Shown: piece after piece, positions 1-12,850 of the stretch
How positions within the stretch are numbered: the first letter of the stretch is position 1
Layout of the letters: each line of letters starts with the position of its first letter
NCBI GenBank assembly: GCA_016617855.1
Contig: JAECUM010009476.1
Location: 111,704 to 175,703, forward strand
DNA: 64,000 nucleotides
Source: Megalonaias nervosa
Taxonomy: Eukaryota > Mollusca > Bivalvia > Unionida > Unionidae
Direction: 5' to 3'
The notes under the pieces: generated by a model
What the model was told of the DNA's origin: nothing
Database searches by the model: none
What the model saw: only the letters and a program-made list of their open reading frames with translations
Translations under genes and position numbers: made by a program

Positions 1-2461
1 ATGGTACTCTAAGGATGATCCGAGAAGCTGTGTTTTGAACTTTAATTAATATTAATATGAAAGGTTAAATTAATATGAAAGGTTTGCAATAAATGAAAAA
101 TAATTATGATTTGCAACCAATGAATCCAAAACCTCTACCATGGATAGTTGTTTAAAGCCATTAATAATATGAAGCTACATATTCACAGCCATCAACGCAA
201 TTATAGATTTTACAGCCTTGGCAAACACATTGCTTAGCAATTATTGAGCAATGTATAAATAATGAATTATTGATAGAATATAATGTGTTCAGCTTAAGCA
301 TAAAACAGCACAAGCAAAAAAACAAATTTTAAAATATCAATAATGTAATGAAATCTGTTCATGGCGGAATTTTAATTCACACATACCTAAGAAAAAGATG
401 TTCTTCCTAGGCGGTATGCAATCTAGAACCACCAAGACTGCTTTAAAGGAACGTAGTCCTTTAAGCAGCTTCAGCTTTTGCCACAGACACAGTCGGAGCT
501 TATACCACTCGTGTGTAAGCCACCAAGACTGGGACAGTTGACACCAAGTTAAATTCAAATGGATTAGTCAAATATAGTGGACTAGAGGGCTCAAACATAA
601 TGGAGGCATGGTCTAAAAGTTAAGTGGGAACAGGCATTATTTGTATAGGAACATTTCACTAAGATTTCAGTGCATTTAGGATATGGGAAGTGTACAGATG
701 CGTGCATCTCAGATCATGATGTCCTTGAAAAAAGAACTGTGTGGTTAAATGAATTCTAAAGAAGGGCCACTCCTATATTCATGGTAACTTATCTTGTAAA
801 GGGAAATTGGGATTGAATTTAAAGCTTCAAAAGGTAACATGATACATTGGCAGAATTTTGTACTTGATTGAGTTAATTAGATTATATACCTTCAATTACT
901 GTAATTATGTTTAATGAGTTATGATGTGTATTGTATTTATTAGAATGCTTGTGTTAGATGCTAGTTCACATTTATTAGACTGTAATAAGAGTAGATTGAT
1001 GGTTATGCAAAGTTAGACCCTAAATTGGATATATATTTCCTAATTATTATGATGCATATGGTATCAGTGATTACTTTGTGTAGATTACCATACAGGAATT
1101 TATCAATATTTAGATGGTTTGTGTGTGTTGCCATATTCATAGAAGTAATATTATTTGAGTGTAGTTGCATAAATCATGTACAAGTTATGTAAGCATACAA
1201 GTTGTTTATACTTAGGACCTTGTAAGGTTGGTCACCCATTAATCTAACAGAAGGTCTGTGAGAGAGTGATGAATTTCCTGCAAGGTAGGGATGCAAGGAA
1301 TTGTCCCTTTTTGTATTCCTTCAGAAGCTTGTAGGGTGTATGCATGAGGCAGCACACTGTAAAAGGAAAGCAGGAAGAAGTCAAGGGTGGAAATAAGTAG
1401 GAAGGATGGAGAAAGAAAGAAGTCAAAGGAAAGATGAAGAAAGGAGAAAGGAGTAGGAGTTGAAAATGAAAAAAGGAAAGGAGGAGAAAAATTAAAACGA
1501 GTAGGAGGAACATCACAAAGAAAAGTGACTCTCTCACATGTAGATCGGAAAATTCATAAGGATGAAGTAATTTATTAAATGGGAATTGGAGTAACCAGGT
1601 CGATTTTTAAGTCAATTGTATTGAGCAGAAATTGAAGCCTTTACGTTAAATATATTTATTAATTTGATTCTTTACATTTTTTCTTCTATTGAATTTTGAG
1701 TTGTTATATGAATTTAGGGCTCGAAATCTGTTAATATATTATTTATAATATTGTACTGGATCATGACAATTAAGAAGAAATTCTGCCTATATGAAGCAAA
1801 AACTAAACCAATGTAGAAAAACTAGATGTTGTTTATTGTACATCCAGCACAATCATATCTAATGCAGATATTCATTTTGCAACTAAGTTTGCATAACAGT
1901 AGGCATTTCTATTCAGTTCAGATGATGATGATGATAATGATGAGGATGATGATGGATGTCCAGGAGAAATTAACTGCTACTTTAATATAGAAAAAAAAAC
2001 TTTTATTTTCCTATGAGCACTAACTAACCCTACCATTTTTTCTGTGCTTCATTTTGATATGGAAAAAAAACCACCTTTATTTTCCTATAAGTACTAACTG
2101 ACTAACCCCACCATTTTTTCTGTTCTGCGTAAATATATATCTTCAGGCATTTAACCTGGATTATTATATCTTATAAGTCTACTTTGGAGTCCACAGTTTG
2201 TTTATGAGACTTTAAACTTAGGTTTGATTCTCAAAGATTCAACACTATTTGGACAATTTGATACATATGTCAGTAATTACATTATGTTGGCTTAATTGCT
2301 AAATCCTGTCAAAACAGGCATTTCATATGCTTCTTTGGTAACCTATGTTTTATTTGCATTAACACCAACTTCTTAAAAAGGATAATGTAACATGTCAATA
2401 ACTAAACTGATAATGAAATATCTGCATGACATTCAGGAACAGTTCTGCAGTATGTTACTTG
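1..2461. other. Intergenic or intronic DNA, no gene seen
   Basis: I see no supportable gene here. The short open frames are low-complexity and lack a domain signature. A purine-rich stretch on the plus strand (about 1360-1510) explains one of them, a Leu/Phe/Ser-rich minus-strand frame. A region of about 75 bp (about 1985-2050) is repeated imperfectly at about 2060-2125, sharing the TTTATTTTCCTAT and CCATTTTTTCTG blocks. Confidence 0.5.
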
Positions 2462-2539
2462 GACTGACAGAATATACTGTACCAAATGACTGACAGAATA
2501 TACTGTACCAAATGACTGACAGAATATACTGTACCAAAT
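2462..2539. repeat. 26 bp minisatellite, 3 copies
   Basis: Three direct copies of a 26 bp unit beginning GACTGACAGAATATACTG lie head to tail. The copies are essentially identical, which suggests recent slippage or a young tandem duplication. Confidence 0.9.
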
Positions 2540-5292
2540 GAAACTGTATCTGAATTAACTGAAAATAATATATACAAGTCTCCTATTGAAAATATTTAAG
2601 TGATTACATTTTTTTCACCTCTTTTACCTGTCCATTTGCCGATATTAAAAACCCATCAAATGACCAAACCAGCAATCATAAGTATATTTGTTTGAGTAGT
2701 AAAGGTAAGCATGTTTCTAGGTCTTGAGAAAATGTGTCCAACAGACATGTATATTTGTTCACAAGTCATAGACAGAGGCTTAATTTGAATCTGTATTATC
2801 GATAGTGCTATACAGGTTTCAGTGTGTGGGAACATGTTAAGCAAACAATTTAAAATTGACAAGGGGAATGACAGAAAAAAACAATCACAGCATTTCTCAC
2901 ATTCTTTATTTAATAACTGAATAAAATAGTCTATGGAAGCATGTTTAAATGTCTTTCTTTTCATATTAGTTACGTGATTTCTTTTTGTTTGTTTAAAAGC
3001 AGAATCTCTCTCTCTCTCTCTTATTAAAATCACTGTATCATTAAACTTCCATATTCTGTGAAACACCTAAATATTCTCACAGGATTCTTCACTCAGAAAA
3101 TTGCATTTCATCTCTCACAATACATACAAATGAAAGAATTTAAGTAGGCATGTCTTTGAATAATAAACAGCATTATGTACAACTTAAAAAGAGCATTCTA
3201 CACTGTCAACAGTAGCTCAGGCAACAGTTAAGTTCAATGTATTTTATTGGACATTAAATTTTTTAAAAAAATCTATGACTTTCTAATTGGGCCAATAAAA
3301 TCATAATCCTTCCATTATGAGCAACGAGATGGACATCCATGATGACCACTATATCCAATCTGTGACAAACAACAGCACAGATAGACTAATTTCCACATGA
3401 AACATGGATTGTGTGTGATCAGTGATGTGTGTACTGTATATTTAGCACAATATATACTAGTTATTCCGCCTAAGTCATACATTGGCATTCTTTTGAACTT
3501 GCATGAAATGTGAACTTTGCTGGGTTCAAATGGTGATTCTTTTATTTTTTTAATCAATCTTCAGTGCCTCAGTTAAAAACTACGCCAAAGTAATTTTGTT
3601 TTACATATGAGATTATATCAAACATATGCTTATCACACAAAATATTGGTTGTTGGATCTATCTACATCATACATCAGTATTTTTGAAACAATACCTTCTT
3701 CCAGTTCAAATGGTGATTCTTTCTTTATTATGCTCCTGTTTCATTATTTTATGCCTCAGTTAAAAATGTATGAAAAGCTTTAAAAAAAGATCAAATGATT
3801 AAAAAAAAAATCAAGAAAACAACAGTTAATTGTATATAATTTTAATCTTTTATTTTTCACAAAAAAGATTTTGCAATATTTACAATCTTTGTTGAAAACA
3901 AAAATTGGTCAAGGAGAATAGTTTTTTAATTAAAATTTAAAGGATCTGACAAAAAATATAAAGTTTTATGTGCAAAATAATTATACATTTAATTAAAATT
4001 TTAATGGATAGTTGGTGTGTGAATAATTAGAGGATATGAAAAGTTCTGCAAAAATAAAGGGTTCTCTGTATATTAATGGTGGCCATACATAATGGTAGAT
4101 TGGTACTGTAATAGACTTGGGGGCTCAAAATCTTTAATATGATGGATGGGGAGGGTGTTTTTTTTATGTCATAAATTAAAATGCTATTCATGTCAATGAA
4201 TATATATACTAACTGCTGAAATAATGAATTGGAACACTGTAATGTATTAGAAATGTATAGATTGTAACTTACCTTGATGACTGTATTAAATCATTCATGT
4301 TGTATGTCAAGTGTGATCGCCAGTCATGTGGTAATAACTGTCATTGAGTTCAACCTCGCACATCATTAAATACTCACAAAATATTCTGGAATCTTATTTT
4401 ATATCAATTTGTCACACCCAGAAATATGTTTATCACACTTAAATTCCAATCCAAATCATCATTTGAATAGCACTAAGCTCAATGACTCCAACAGCTGACA
4501 TCACGAAAATATGTCTACAGGCAAGATGGCAGACACTAGATCACATGACCGGTTCCACACAGAAAATTTGTCAAGTTCATATTTTGATTAAATTTCACTT
4601 GTTGACTGTAAATGCTGGTCTTCTTTAATACAAGCATAAGTATGTTTTTGAATATTTAATATTGTATTCTTCATTTTTATGCTGGTCAATGTATTTTCAA
4701 TGTTATCAGCATTCAAACTGTGTACTCTTCACCCAAGCTTAGCAGTCTTGGTTACGACTGAAAGTATGTTGATGTTTGATGGACACGACATAATATATAA
4801 TGTTTATATATTTGCTAATGTCAGAGTGTAAATGGACAAGTGATGACAGTTATATTGTATATTAACCCTCAGTTTGTGTTGCTGGTTGTAGAGTATCTGT
4901 TCAGCACCATCAGACCTGTTCGGCATCCCGGACAAGAAATGATTGGTCAAAATTACATCACATGATGATTTTCCAAAGAGTATAAATAGGAGTGAAATTT
5001 GAAATTTGGTAGATAGCTGTCAACATTAGTCCTTCTATCTATATATCTTCACCAAATAAAAAGGAACACTGTATTGAGGTAGTTATGATTACAAATTTAC
5101 TGAAAAGTATTAAGAAGTTCACAGATACTTATAAAAATAAGACAAGTCAACAAATTTTAATTTATTTATTGTCAAAAATAGACTGGAATTACATATATAT
5201 ACTACAACAACAGAAATCAATTCAGTTCAATCAAATTCAATTCATTGCTATTGATTCAGGCTTATGTTATGTATATTTAATTGTTTGTCTAT
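2540..5292. other. Gene-poor AT-rich DNA with a short duplicated block
   Basis: No gene is recognisable. A short (TC)n tract lies near 3005-3020. A block containing TTCAAATGGTGATTCTTT followed by CCTCAGTTAAAAA occurs at about 3525-3580 and again at about 3701-3765, so this is a local imperfect direct duplication. The rest is unremarkable. Confidence 0.5.
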
Positions 5293-6190
5293 TAGTTTTA
5301 AAAAATATTTATTTCATTACATGTAATTGTAATGTAACATTGTTTGCTGGACTTGACCTTGTCCAAAACTGAGTTCATTTCTGCTTGACCTGATTGACTT
5401 TTTTATTTTTTTTATTTCATTTATGTAAACAACTAATAATAGTTTCATTATTCTCTATGTGTAAGAGCTTATTATCAGGATTATTATTATGGTAAACATG
5501 GCGTAAATATGTTGATCAGGGTCAGGGTTTTCGAGATTCCTAAGTGAATTTTATAGGATATTGTGTTGTAAATAAACAAGGCTCATCAGATCATTCTAGA
5601 AGGTTATTTTCCATTAGTAATGGTTGTTTTTAGAAAATGCTAATTATGACCTGAGGTCAAGCAGAGAGCTAAATAATCTTGTGACTGTGAGGATTTTACC
5701 AGTTGTGCTTTAACATCTAGCACTTTAAGTTGTATTATGTTGTGACCAGTTTGGGCTGAATTTTATTTTCTTCAAATTACTGAATTCAAGTGATTATTTT
5801 CACTGGAAATACAAAAGTGCTCTGATAAAATTCTTGGATAGAGACATTCACTGGAATTTATACCGAATTCAAACCTGGAATAATATTTCTGTGATTCAAC
5901 AAGAGACTGTTGACATATCAGCACTTCACAGACCATAACAGACAAGTCATCGCCCTCAATTTTGAATCTCTTTGGAACTTGAACTGAGTTTTATTCAGGA
6001 CTTTTTATTACTAGGACTTTTGTCGTTAATTCTTGGATTAGTTTTGGATTTAATTCGCAATACCGTAAGTTCTTTTTTCTCATTTTTCACTTTGTATTCT
6101 AGGGAAATAAATTACTTGTTAAATTTTACAAAGCTTGTTGTCTTCACTCTTTTCTGTTACTTATTTTAAGAGTACAGACTCATACCACTT
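5293..6190 (+). repeat. Interspersed repeat of about 0.87 kb, copy 1 of 3
   Basis: This stretch aligns by eye with 10402-11290 and 11988-12850, all in the same orientation. Shared blocks run in the same order: a start with TTTCATTACATGT and ATTGTAATG, then GACCTGA, then a TTGTGACCAGTTTG block, then TTTTTATTACTAGGACTT, and a 3' part with AATAAAT followed by TTTACAAAGCTTGT and CTTCAC. The 3' part contains a short hydrophobic frame (about 5972-6169, with FIQDFLLLGLL) that is partly kept in copy 2. The AATAAA-like signal close to the end and the fixed ends would suit a solo LTR, but I found no convincing terminal repeat or target duplication, so the class is open. Confidence 0.7.
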
Positions 6191-6679
6191 AATATAAAAG
6201 TAATAATAAAAGCAATATTGTGCCATACTAAATTAGCAACAATCTCCCACCACACTAAGAATTTAGGGCTAACTTTCAAAATACTAACTCCACAGGTCAT
6301 CCATTTCTTGCTGAATAATTATGTTGAGGTTATGAAGGCCAGCATATTATAGCATTTGTGTATTATTAGTTCTCACCCATGCGACAGAGAAATCTAGCTG
6401 TTTTGCTAACCTTACTTTTCTTATCTCAGTCTGGTCATCTCAGACCAGTCGTCTCAGTCATGGTGTCCACGCACTTGGAATTACTTTTAAAAAAAGAAAC
6501 CTTTGTTGTCTTCTGCTATGCCTGATGTAGTTGTTCGAAAATCAAACAACAACAACAAATATATAACAAAACAACACAGTAACTTAAGGTCTCTCCATTT
6601 TTGAGAACGTACCATACAAAACATTTCGAGAGAGACAGACACACACACGCACACGATGTTGAGCTTTTTGGTATTATGT

Positions 6680-6900
6680 TAGTTCGTTCCACACAGCATA
6701 GTCAGTTTTATCCTATCTGCAGGCCTGACTCAGTACATTTTCAGGTTAGCGTCATTAAATGTAGCTAAAGCTGCTTAACTAGTTTTAAATACTTAGTGTG
6801 AAACAAATTATATACTGTTAGCTACATTTAATGACGCTGACCTGAAAATTGACTGTGCTACAGATAGGATCAAATTCTCAATGCTGTGTGAAATGAACTA
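6680..6900. mobile_element. MITE-like foldback of about 221 bp (family M1)
   Basis: The two halves are inverted copies. TAGTTCGTTCCACACAGCAT at the left end matches ATGCTGTGTGAAATGAACTA at the right end, and an inner block with GCGTCATTAAATGTAGCTA is repeated inverted as TAGCTACATTTAATGACGC. There is no coding capacity. A diverged half copy lies at about 54345-54457. The target duplication is not clear. Confidence 0.75.
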
Positions 6901-7780
6901 TGATAGAAAACACTGATCTATGCACATAGCCTATAGACCTATACACTTCATAGTCTTCCAATGCTCTTAACAACTACAGAAAACTTAATAACAGCCAGAA
7001 ATGTGTTATGTCAAACATGCTTTATTCTAAGTTTGTTAAGCATCTCCATTGCGCCCAAGTTGAAATATACCTACAATATTTAATGACAAATAATGCACTT
7101 ACTAGCCTGAAGGAATCATTTATCCATCAACACATTAATCCATAAGCAAATTTCACTGTAACACTTACCATATTTCCAAGACAGAAAAATACATTTTCAA
7201 AGAATCTGTGAACTTGAAAGTTTAGCACATGGTTATCCGCTGGGGTCCATATTTGGAGGGTCTTTTATACACGGGGGTACTTTTACAATCAGTATTAATT
7301 AAAACACAAGTATGTCACAAACAGTTTCACCTCCTCTAAAGAAAAGGAAAGTTATATATGATAGTGACATGGATCTCTAATTACCCATGAATAACCCAAG
7401 CATGGACACTCATGCTACATGTATTTACACTACAACAGTGCTGTGGGCCGAGTATAGTTTCATTATGTACAATATAATTTTCTAAACTGGAACTAATGAA
7501 AATGAAACATTTTCTTGTAATAAATATTAACTATTTATTGTTAATTTCATATAACATCCATATATTAAATGTGATAATACCTAAAACCTATGCAACATTT
7601 AATGTTGTTATTTTTTTTGGCTCATGCATAAAAACTGTGTACTTCGGATGACATGTCACGCCACAGTCCTCATTAACATATTTGTATTAATGCACCACAT
7701 GTAAACATTGGCGTGTGAACAATATTGCACAAGGGAGGAGTTCTTTCTTACTTTAAAGGATAACATTGGGTGAGAAAAAT
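6901..7780. other. No gene seen
   Basis: AT-rich unique-looking DNA with no domain-bearing frame, no RNA gene and no obvious repeat. Confidence 0.5.
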
Positions 7781-7932
7781 AATCTATGTTGGGGTTTGGA
7801 CCGAAACAAGGAAATCCCAGTCGCGGGGTTAAATTATATGTCTCCCCATTCGGGCAAGCCTCGTGGGGAGACAAATAATGTAACCCCTTGACTGGGATTT
7901 CCTTGTCTCGGTCCAAACCCCAACATAGATTT
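7781..7932. mobile_element. Short foldback/MITE hairpin, about 152 bp
   Basis: The ends AATCTATGTTGGGGTTTGGA and TCCAAACCCCAACATAGATT are reverse complements, and pairing continues inward through CAAGGAAATCCCAGT and the GTCTCCCC / GGGGAGAC block near the centre. A minus-strand open frame across it is a by-product of the palindrome. This is the usual form of a small non-autonomous DNA element or a hairpin-forming repeat. Confidence 0.75.
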
Positions 7933-8063
7933 CTATATATGTTACATGTAGTCAAATAAGTACATTCATGTTTTCAGTCATATTCTCCTTTATTAAGCAT
8001 CTTATCACAATTTCAATGGGTCAAAAATAAAAAGGTCCTGACTTGGAGCATTTCTTTAAATTT

Positions 8064-8270
8064 ACTACAGTAAAAACTGTTATGAGTGACCACCTGTCAT
8101 TTCCGACCACAATCATAATGCATGGATCGATTTTATTATATAGATGCTCTGTTGTGAGCGACCACCTGCTCAACATGACCAGCGACCATGATGTCTTGGC
8201 AAAATATGCATTTCGACACTTCTATGAACAACTGCATTGCAAAAAGGTGACCGCTCATACAATTCTAAAA
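8064..8270. repeat. DNA-transposon-like terminal fragment
   Basis: The block TACAGTAAAAACTGTTATGA followed by a GACCACCTG motif at 8064 recurs in inverted orientation at about 13410-13440 (GGTGGTCTCTCATAACAG then TTTTTACTGTA). A related GGTGACCGCTCATAC lies at about 8244. Shared terminal-looking sequence at two loci suggests remnants of one DNA transposon family. The class is not decided. Confidence 0.4.
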
Positions 8271-8354
8271 AAAAAAAAGGCAGGCTACCGATATCTGATA
8301 TTTGGTAGTTATGATTATAGTGTGTTATGTATAATTAATTTAACTATTTGTTTG

Positions 8355-8590
8355 TTACCGTATTTTATGTATTTTTTCGTACCCTTTAATTTTTTGTACA
8401 CAGTCCAGTTATCAAAATAATAATTATTTAAATGTATCATAATTTTTCGTACATATCACTTTGTATTATTTGAAAAATTCATTAAATTATCGGACATAAC
8501 ATTTCCACTAAGAAGATTTACGTTTGCAAAAAAGATCGAAAATACTGTATTCCCACTTTGTTTTTACAAAAATTAATGATTAATTGTTGG
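8355..8590. mobile_element. MITE family M2 (TTCGTAC ends), copy 1, right end missing
   Basis: This copy matches 29087-29353 over most of its length, including TTTTTTCGTACCCTTTAATT, CATAATTTTTCGTACATATC and GATTTACGTTTGCAAAAAAG. The left end is TACCGTATTTTATG. The mirrored right end seen in the 29 kb copy is missing here, where sequence passes into the next repeat. Confidence 0.75.
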
Positions 8591-8617
8591 TGAGAAAATA
8601 TAATGATTGATGCATAA

Positions 8618-8881
8618 GCATGGGCGCCCGCAGCATAGGTCAAAGGGGGGGTCACGTGACACACACCCCTCCCCCAGAAATCATACTGCAATATATATTC
8701 CGACAAGTTTAATCATGCAAATGAAGCTGAAAATATGTCACAAGATTCTGTTCAAAATGCTTAGTAAATATTAGCTTTAGTTTCAGACTGCTTATTATAC
8801 TAACTCTCCCGGCCGTGACTGACTGACCCCCACCCCCACCCCCACCCCTTTTTGCAAAAGATCCTGCGGGTGCCCATGTGC
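8618..8881. mobile_element. MITE-like element with GCATGGGCGCCCGCAG ends
   Basis: The left end GCATGGGCGCCCGCAG pairs with the right end CTGCGGGTGCCCATGTGC. Just inside lie C/G-rich tracts: a seven-G run at the left and a CCCCCA repeat at 8827-8848. There is no coding capacity. It is most likely a non-autonomous DNA element. Confidence 0.65.
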
Positions 8882-9788
8882 AAAAACTCTTATTGTCATT
8901 ACAATATCTACTGGTGTTTATTAACAAATGAACAAAGGACTTTACAGACCATACCTTTAAATATTATCTTTAATTAGTTCTCCTTATTAAGTCCGTCACC
9001 GTCACAAAACACCATGTGCATTTTAAAACGAGATCGGAAGCCCTTTGATGTTGTCTTATCCAACAAAAATTACATCTCAGTACATGCTAAAGTGAAGACC
9101 ACAGACCATTGGTCAACTTGTCTTATTGTTTCATTAGTCATACAAACATAACATATAAAAACCTTGTCATTTTCCATCGTAAATTTGAAAGTCACGGACT
9201 CTGTTAAATCGATTCGTATATATACATATACTATCTTTTAAGTGCTTGTTCTGTTTTGACTTGGATATAATTAACATTTTATTGCAAATCTATTCTATGA
9301 CATACCTCACTATTATCTTTATTGGCGAGTTCGAATAACAAATAATGCATATGATCGCTTTTCCTCATAACATCTGCTATATGGACAACTTCTTCAATAG
9401 CACACTGACAAATTTTCAATTCCCTAAAGCAAGCCTCATTTCCCTACTGGCAGCCTCGATGATTTGACCTCTTCAGTCGATTCTTGCCCTCAATCTGGTT
9501 TCAACTAGACTAAACAAAGCGCTAAGCATTTTTAATTACCATGTAAATAACACTGTATAGCCATGTGGTTGTTGTGACAATGTACATCGTAATTAAAACA
9601 GGAATGAACTGTTGATTTAGCGGTATTTATTCCCAATGGAATATAGTAGGGTCGTAATACATGAGGATTATCCCACTCGTCAGGTAAAATAGTCTTTTTT
9701 TCTCTTTGCAAAAGCTACAAATAAAAACTACACTGAATAAATACAGTCTTGTACACTGAAAATTTTTTATTTGATTGATATCTCTGGT

Positions 9789-9790
<2 letters not shown>
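8882..9790. other. No gene seen
   Basis: AT-rich DNA without recognisable genes or repeats, leading into a long CA microsatellite. Confidence 0.5.
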
Positions 9791-9884
<94 letters not shown>

Positions 9885-9897
9885 ACACACACACACA
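9791..9897. repeat. (CA)n microsatellite, about 107 bp
   Basis: An almost pure CA dinucleotide array with one CAGA interruption near its right end. The apparent open frames of alternating His-Thr or Cys-Val residues on the two strands are artefacts of it. Confidence 0.98.
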
Positions 9898-10140
9898 TTA
9901 ACTTAAGCATTGATTTCAAGTTCTTTATTTTTTATTGCAATCTGATAATGAGATTATTGTTGCGGTAAAAATACAACTTGCACTTAATTTCCTGACGATG
10001 TGGGGTCGTATCGTTGCGTACAATTTACCAATAAATAATACCCATAACTTATACATGTTCAAACCATCTTGATCATTTTGCACAACATAACAGGTACATA
10101 TGTTCTAAATGCAGACGAGCTTGCACACTGAACATAATTC

Positions 10141-10164
10141 TCTCTCTCTCTCTCTCTCTCTCTC
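10141..10164. repeat. (TC)n microsatellite
   Basis: A short pure TC array of about 12 units. Confidence 0.95.
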
Positions 10165-10271
10165 GTTCACTAATAACAAAAGTACTTTTGATTTATGAGA
10201 CAGAAAATATACGTTTACTTTGTACGTTTGTACCGTTAGGTTGTCGAGTAGCGTGTGTACTGTAGAACTTG

Positions 10272-10406
10272 TTTTGGTACGATCCCTTTATTTTTCGTAC
10301 ACGGTCAGCACCACCAAATGATAATTATTTATTTTACATATAATTTTTCGTACACTGAAATTAATAATTATTTTTTCTTGTACGAAAAATTACATAAAAT
10401 ACAGTA
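10272..10406. mobile_element. MITE family M2, diverged short copy
   Basis: Shares TTTATTTTTCGTACAC, ATAATTTTTCGTACA and the right end TACGAAAAATTACATAAAAT with the copies at 8355 and 29087. It is shorter, with an internal deletion relative to those copies. It abuts the second copy of the 0.87 kb repeat. Confidence 0.65.
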
Positions 10407-11290
10407 GTTTTAAAATTTTTTTACAATTCCATTACATGCTATTGTAATGTAACATTGTTTACTGGATTTGATATTGTCCAAAATTGAGTTTTGTTCTGTT
10501 TGACCTGACTGAATTTTTTTTATTGATAAACACCTAATTATAGAAACACTGTATCTAGTTTCTGACCTTGATTCAGAACCAGTTACAGTTTTGGTAAACA
10601 ACTCTTTTTAAAAAAAAAATTTAAATTCTTTCTCAGAGTAAGAATCATTAAGTTAAGTCAAGGCCATACCTGGAGTATGTGATATGAAACATGTGTTTAT
10701 TGTTACAAACTTCTACGTTTTCTAGAAGACTGACCCTCATCTGGGAATCTGTTTTGCATCTTAAATTAGTGTATAACTGTTGTCTTGATAGAGATAAGGC
10801 AGTCGGGCTCGAAACAATTGACACATTAAGTTATGTTGTCACCAGTTTGAGTTGAAATTTTATTTTTTTGAATTTCAAGTGATTCTTTTCCCTGGAAATA
10901 CATAAGTGCTCCTACAAAATACTTGGACAAAGACATTCACTGGAATTTATATGGAATTCAAAACTGGAACAATATTTTCTGTGATTCAAGAAAGAACTAT
11001 TGACACAACAGCACTTTGCAGATTACAACAGATGTCATAGCCTTCCATTTTGGATTTCGTCAGGATTTGAACTCCGTTTCATTCAAGACTTTTTATTACT
11101 AGGACTTCTATTTTTAATTCTTGGATTATTTTTGGATTTAATTCGTAAAACTATAAGTTCTTTTTTTCTTAGTTTTCACTTGGTATTCTAGGGAAATATA
11201 TTATTTGTTTAATTTTACAAAGCTTGTAGTCTTCACTCTTTTCTGTTACTTTTTGTAAGAGCTTAGACTTGTAACAAGTGTTTTATAGCT
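10402..11290 (+). repeat. Interspersed repeat of about 0.87 kb, copy 2 of 3
   Basis: Same family and orientation as 5293-6190. Diagnostic blocks include TCCATTACATGCTATTGTAA at the start, TTTTTATTACTAGGACTT late, and TTTTACAAAGCTTGTAGTCT near the 3' end. The short hydrophobic frame at 11000-11191 is the counterpart of that in copy 1. It ends near TTGTAACAAG. Confidence 0.7.
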
Positions 11291-11330
11291 TTTATTGTAA
11301 ACCAGACTGAAGTACATGTAGATTATTCCC

Positions 11331-11415
11331 TAGTCTGGTTCCCTGCTTTGTATGCTCCATGTGTTGTTTTCCGTTATTCGTATGGGGAGAGCATACAAAG
11401 CAGGGAACCAGACTA
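11331..11415. mobile_element. hAT-like MITE, 85 bp, with 8 bp flanking duplication
   Basis: The arms TAGTCTGGTTCCCTGCTTTG and CAAAGCAGGGAACCAGACTA are perfect inverted repeats and continue inward to GTATGCTC / GAGCATAC. The 8-mer ATTATTCC lies at 11322-11329 and again at 11416-11423, with one extra C on the left. An 8 bp duplication is typical of hAT elements. A second member is at 60928-61000. Confidence 0.8.
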
Positions 11416-11987
11416 ATTATTCCTGCACTTAGCCTGCTCCCCAGCCTCATCCAAGATCATATGTATGAGTACAACCCAGCACCCCTATGAACGACCAACA
11501 GACACTACTGACCTATAGCTAATCAATTGTTACAATGACCACTTGATTAGTAACGCTTGTTCTGATCAAAAACAAACACAAAAGGAATATAAAAAAAAAA
11601 GGATTGTGGCTACTGGTGATAGATGATACAGTCCGTAAACCAGGCTAATGTACATGTCACAAATTGCCACTGTAGTGCCGAAATTGATGTTGTGGTCACA
11701 TATATTGTTTGTCTTTAGAGTTAATCTGTGTTGCCTGGGAGTGAATAAGGTCACTGTCTATTAAACCAGTAAGAGAGAATCGTTTGCAAGATTCGATTGA
11801 TAGTGTTCAAGACTTGTGATGTTTGTTTCTTTTTCCCCTGATGTTAAGTGGTTACATTCCAATCACAAAGCTGTCATCTATTAAAGTTGGAGTGACCGGG
11901 TTACACACTTTGTTTATAGAGTTAATCCCTGTATGTCTTCTTTGAATGAAGCAATTGTTATGTATATGCAATTTAATTACTTGTGTG
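11416..11987. other. No gene seen
   Basis: No supportable gene or repeat beyond the target-site copy at its left edge. Confidence 0.5.
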
Positions 11988-12850
11988 TTAGCTTTAAAGT
12001 TTTTATTTTATTTTTATTTCATTACATGTTATTGTAATGATAACTTTATTCAATGGATTTGACATTTTTCTGGAAAATTCAGTTCAGTTCGTTTTGACCT
12101 GATAAACAAGCAGTAGTAGAAACATTGTATCTTTTGCTGATCTTGACTCAGGACCAATAAGGCAGTTCTATGTAACCAACTTTTTTTAATTCAATCTTAT
12201 AGTAAGATTCGTTTAGTAGAGTCAAATTCGTACATGGCATACGTGATAGTCGACATGTAACGTTTCTACGTCGCTTGAAAAAAAGTGATCACGTGATCCT
12301 ATCAGGTGATCTATTCTGCATAGTAGTTAGGCTTAAAACACATTATTATAGTGATTTTAGCCGTTCTTGCATTTAACCTTTGGAGCTCAAAGGTGTTGTT
12401 TGTTGTGACCAGTTTGAGCTGAATTTTTTCTATTTTTCGGAATTAATAATTTATTTACCCTGGAAATTACTAGTGCTCATTAGGATTCTTGGACAAAGAC
12501 ATTTATTGGAAATTATTCAGAATTCTAAAGCCGGAATATTATTCTTGGTGATTCAACAAGGAACTGTTGACATGACAACACAAAACAGGTTATTGAAGAT
12601 GTCATCACCTTCCATCTTGGAACTTCATCGGGATTTGAACTGATTCACTTAGGACTTTTTATTGATAGGACTTATATTTATTAATTCCAGGGTTAATTTT
12701 GGATTAGTTTCATAAACCATAAGTCATTTTTCTTATTTTTAACCTTGTTTTCTAATGAAATAAATTTTGTTAAATTTTACAAAGCTTGTTGGCTTCACAC
12801 TTTTCTTTGTTACTTTTGTACGAGCCTACATGTAACACCATAGACTTTTG
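11988..12850 (+). repeat. Interspersed repeat of about 0.87 kb, copy 3 of 3
   Basis: The most diverged member of the family at 5293 and 10402, same orientation. Shared blocks are TTTCATTACATGTTATTGTA, TTGTGACCAGTTTGAGCTGA, GACTTTTTATTGATAGGACT and AATTTTACAAAGCTTGTTGG. The hydrophobic frame kept in copies 1 and 2 is not intact here. Confidence 0.65.

Noticed and set aside
7656..7955. Minus-strand 99-codon ORF
   Set aside because: It spans the palindromic element at 7781-7932. The near-symmetrical peptide is a result of the hairpin.
9627..9968. Cys-Val and His-Thr repeat proteins on opposite strands
   Set aside because: Both are translations of the (CA)n microsatellite.
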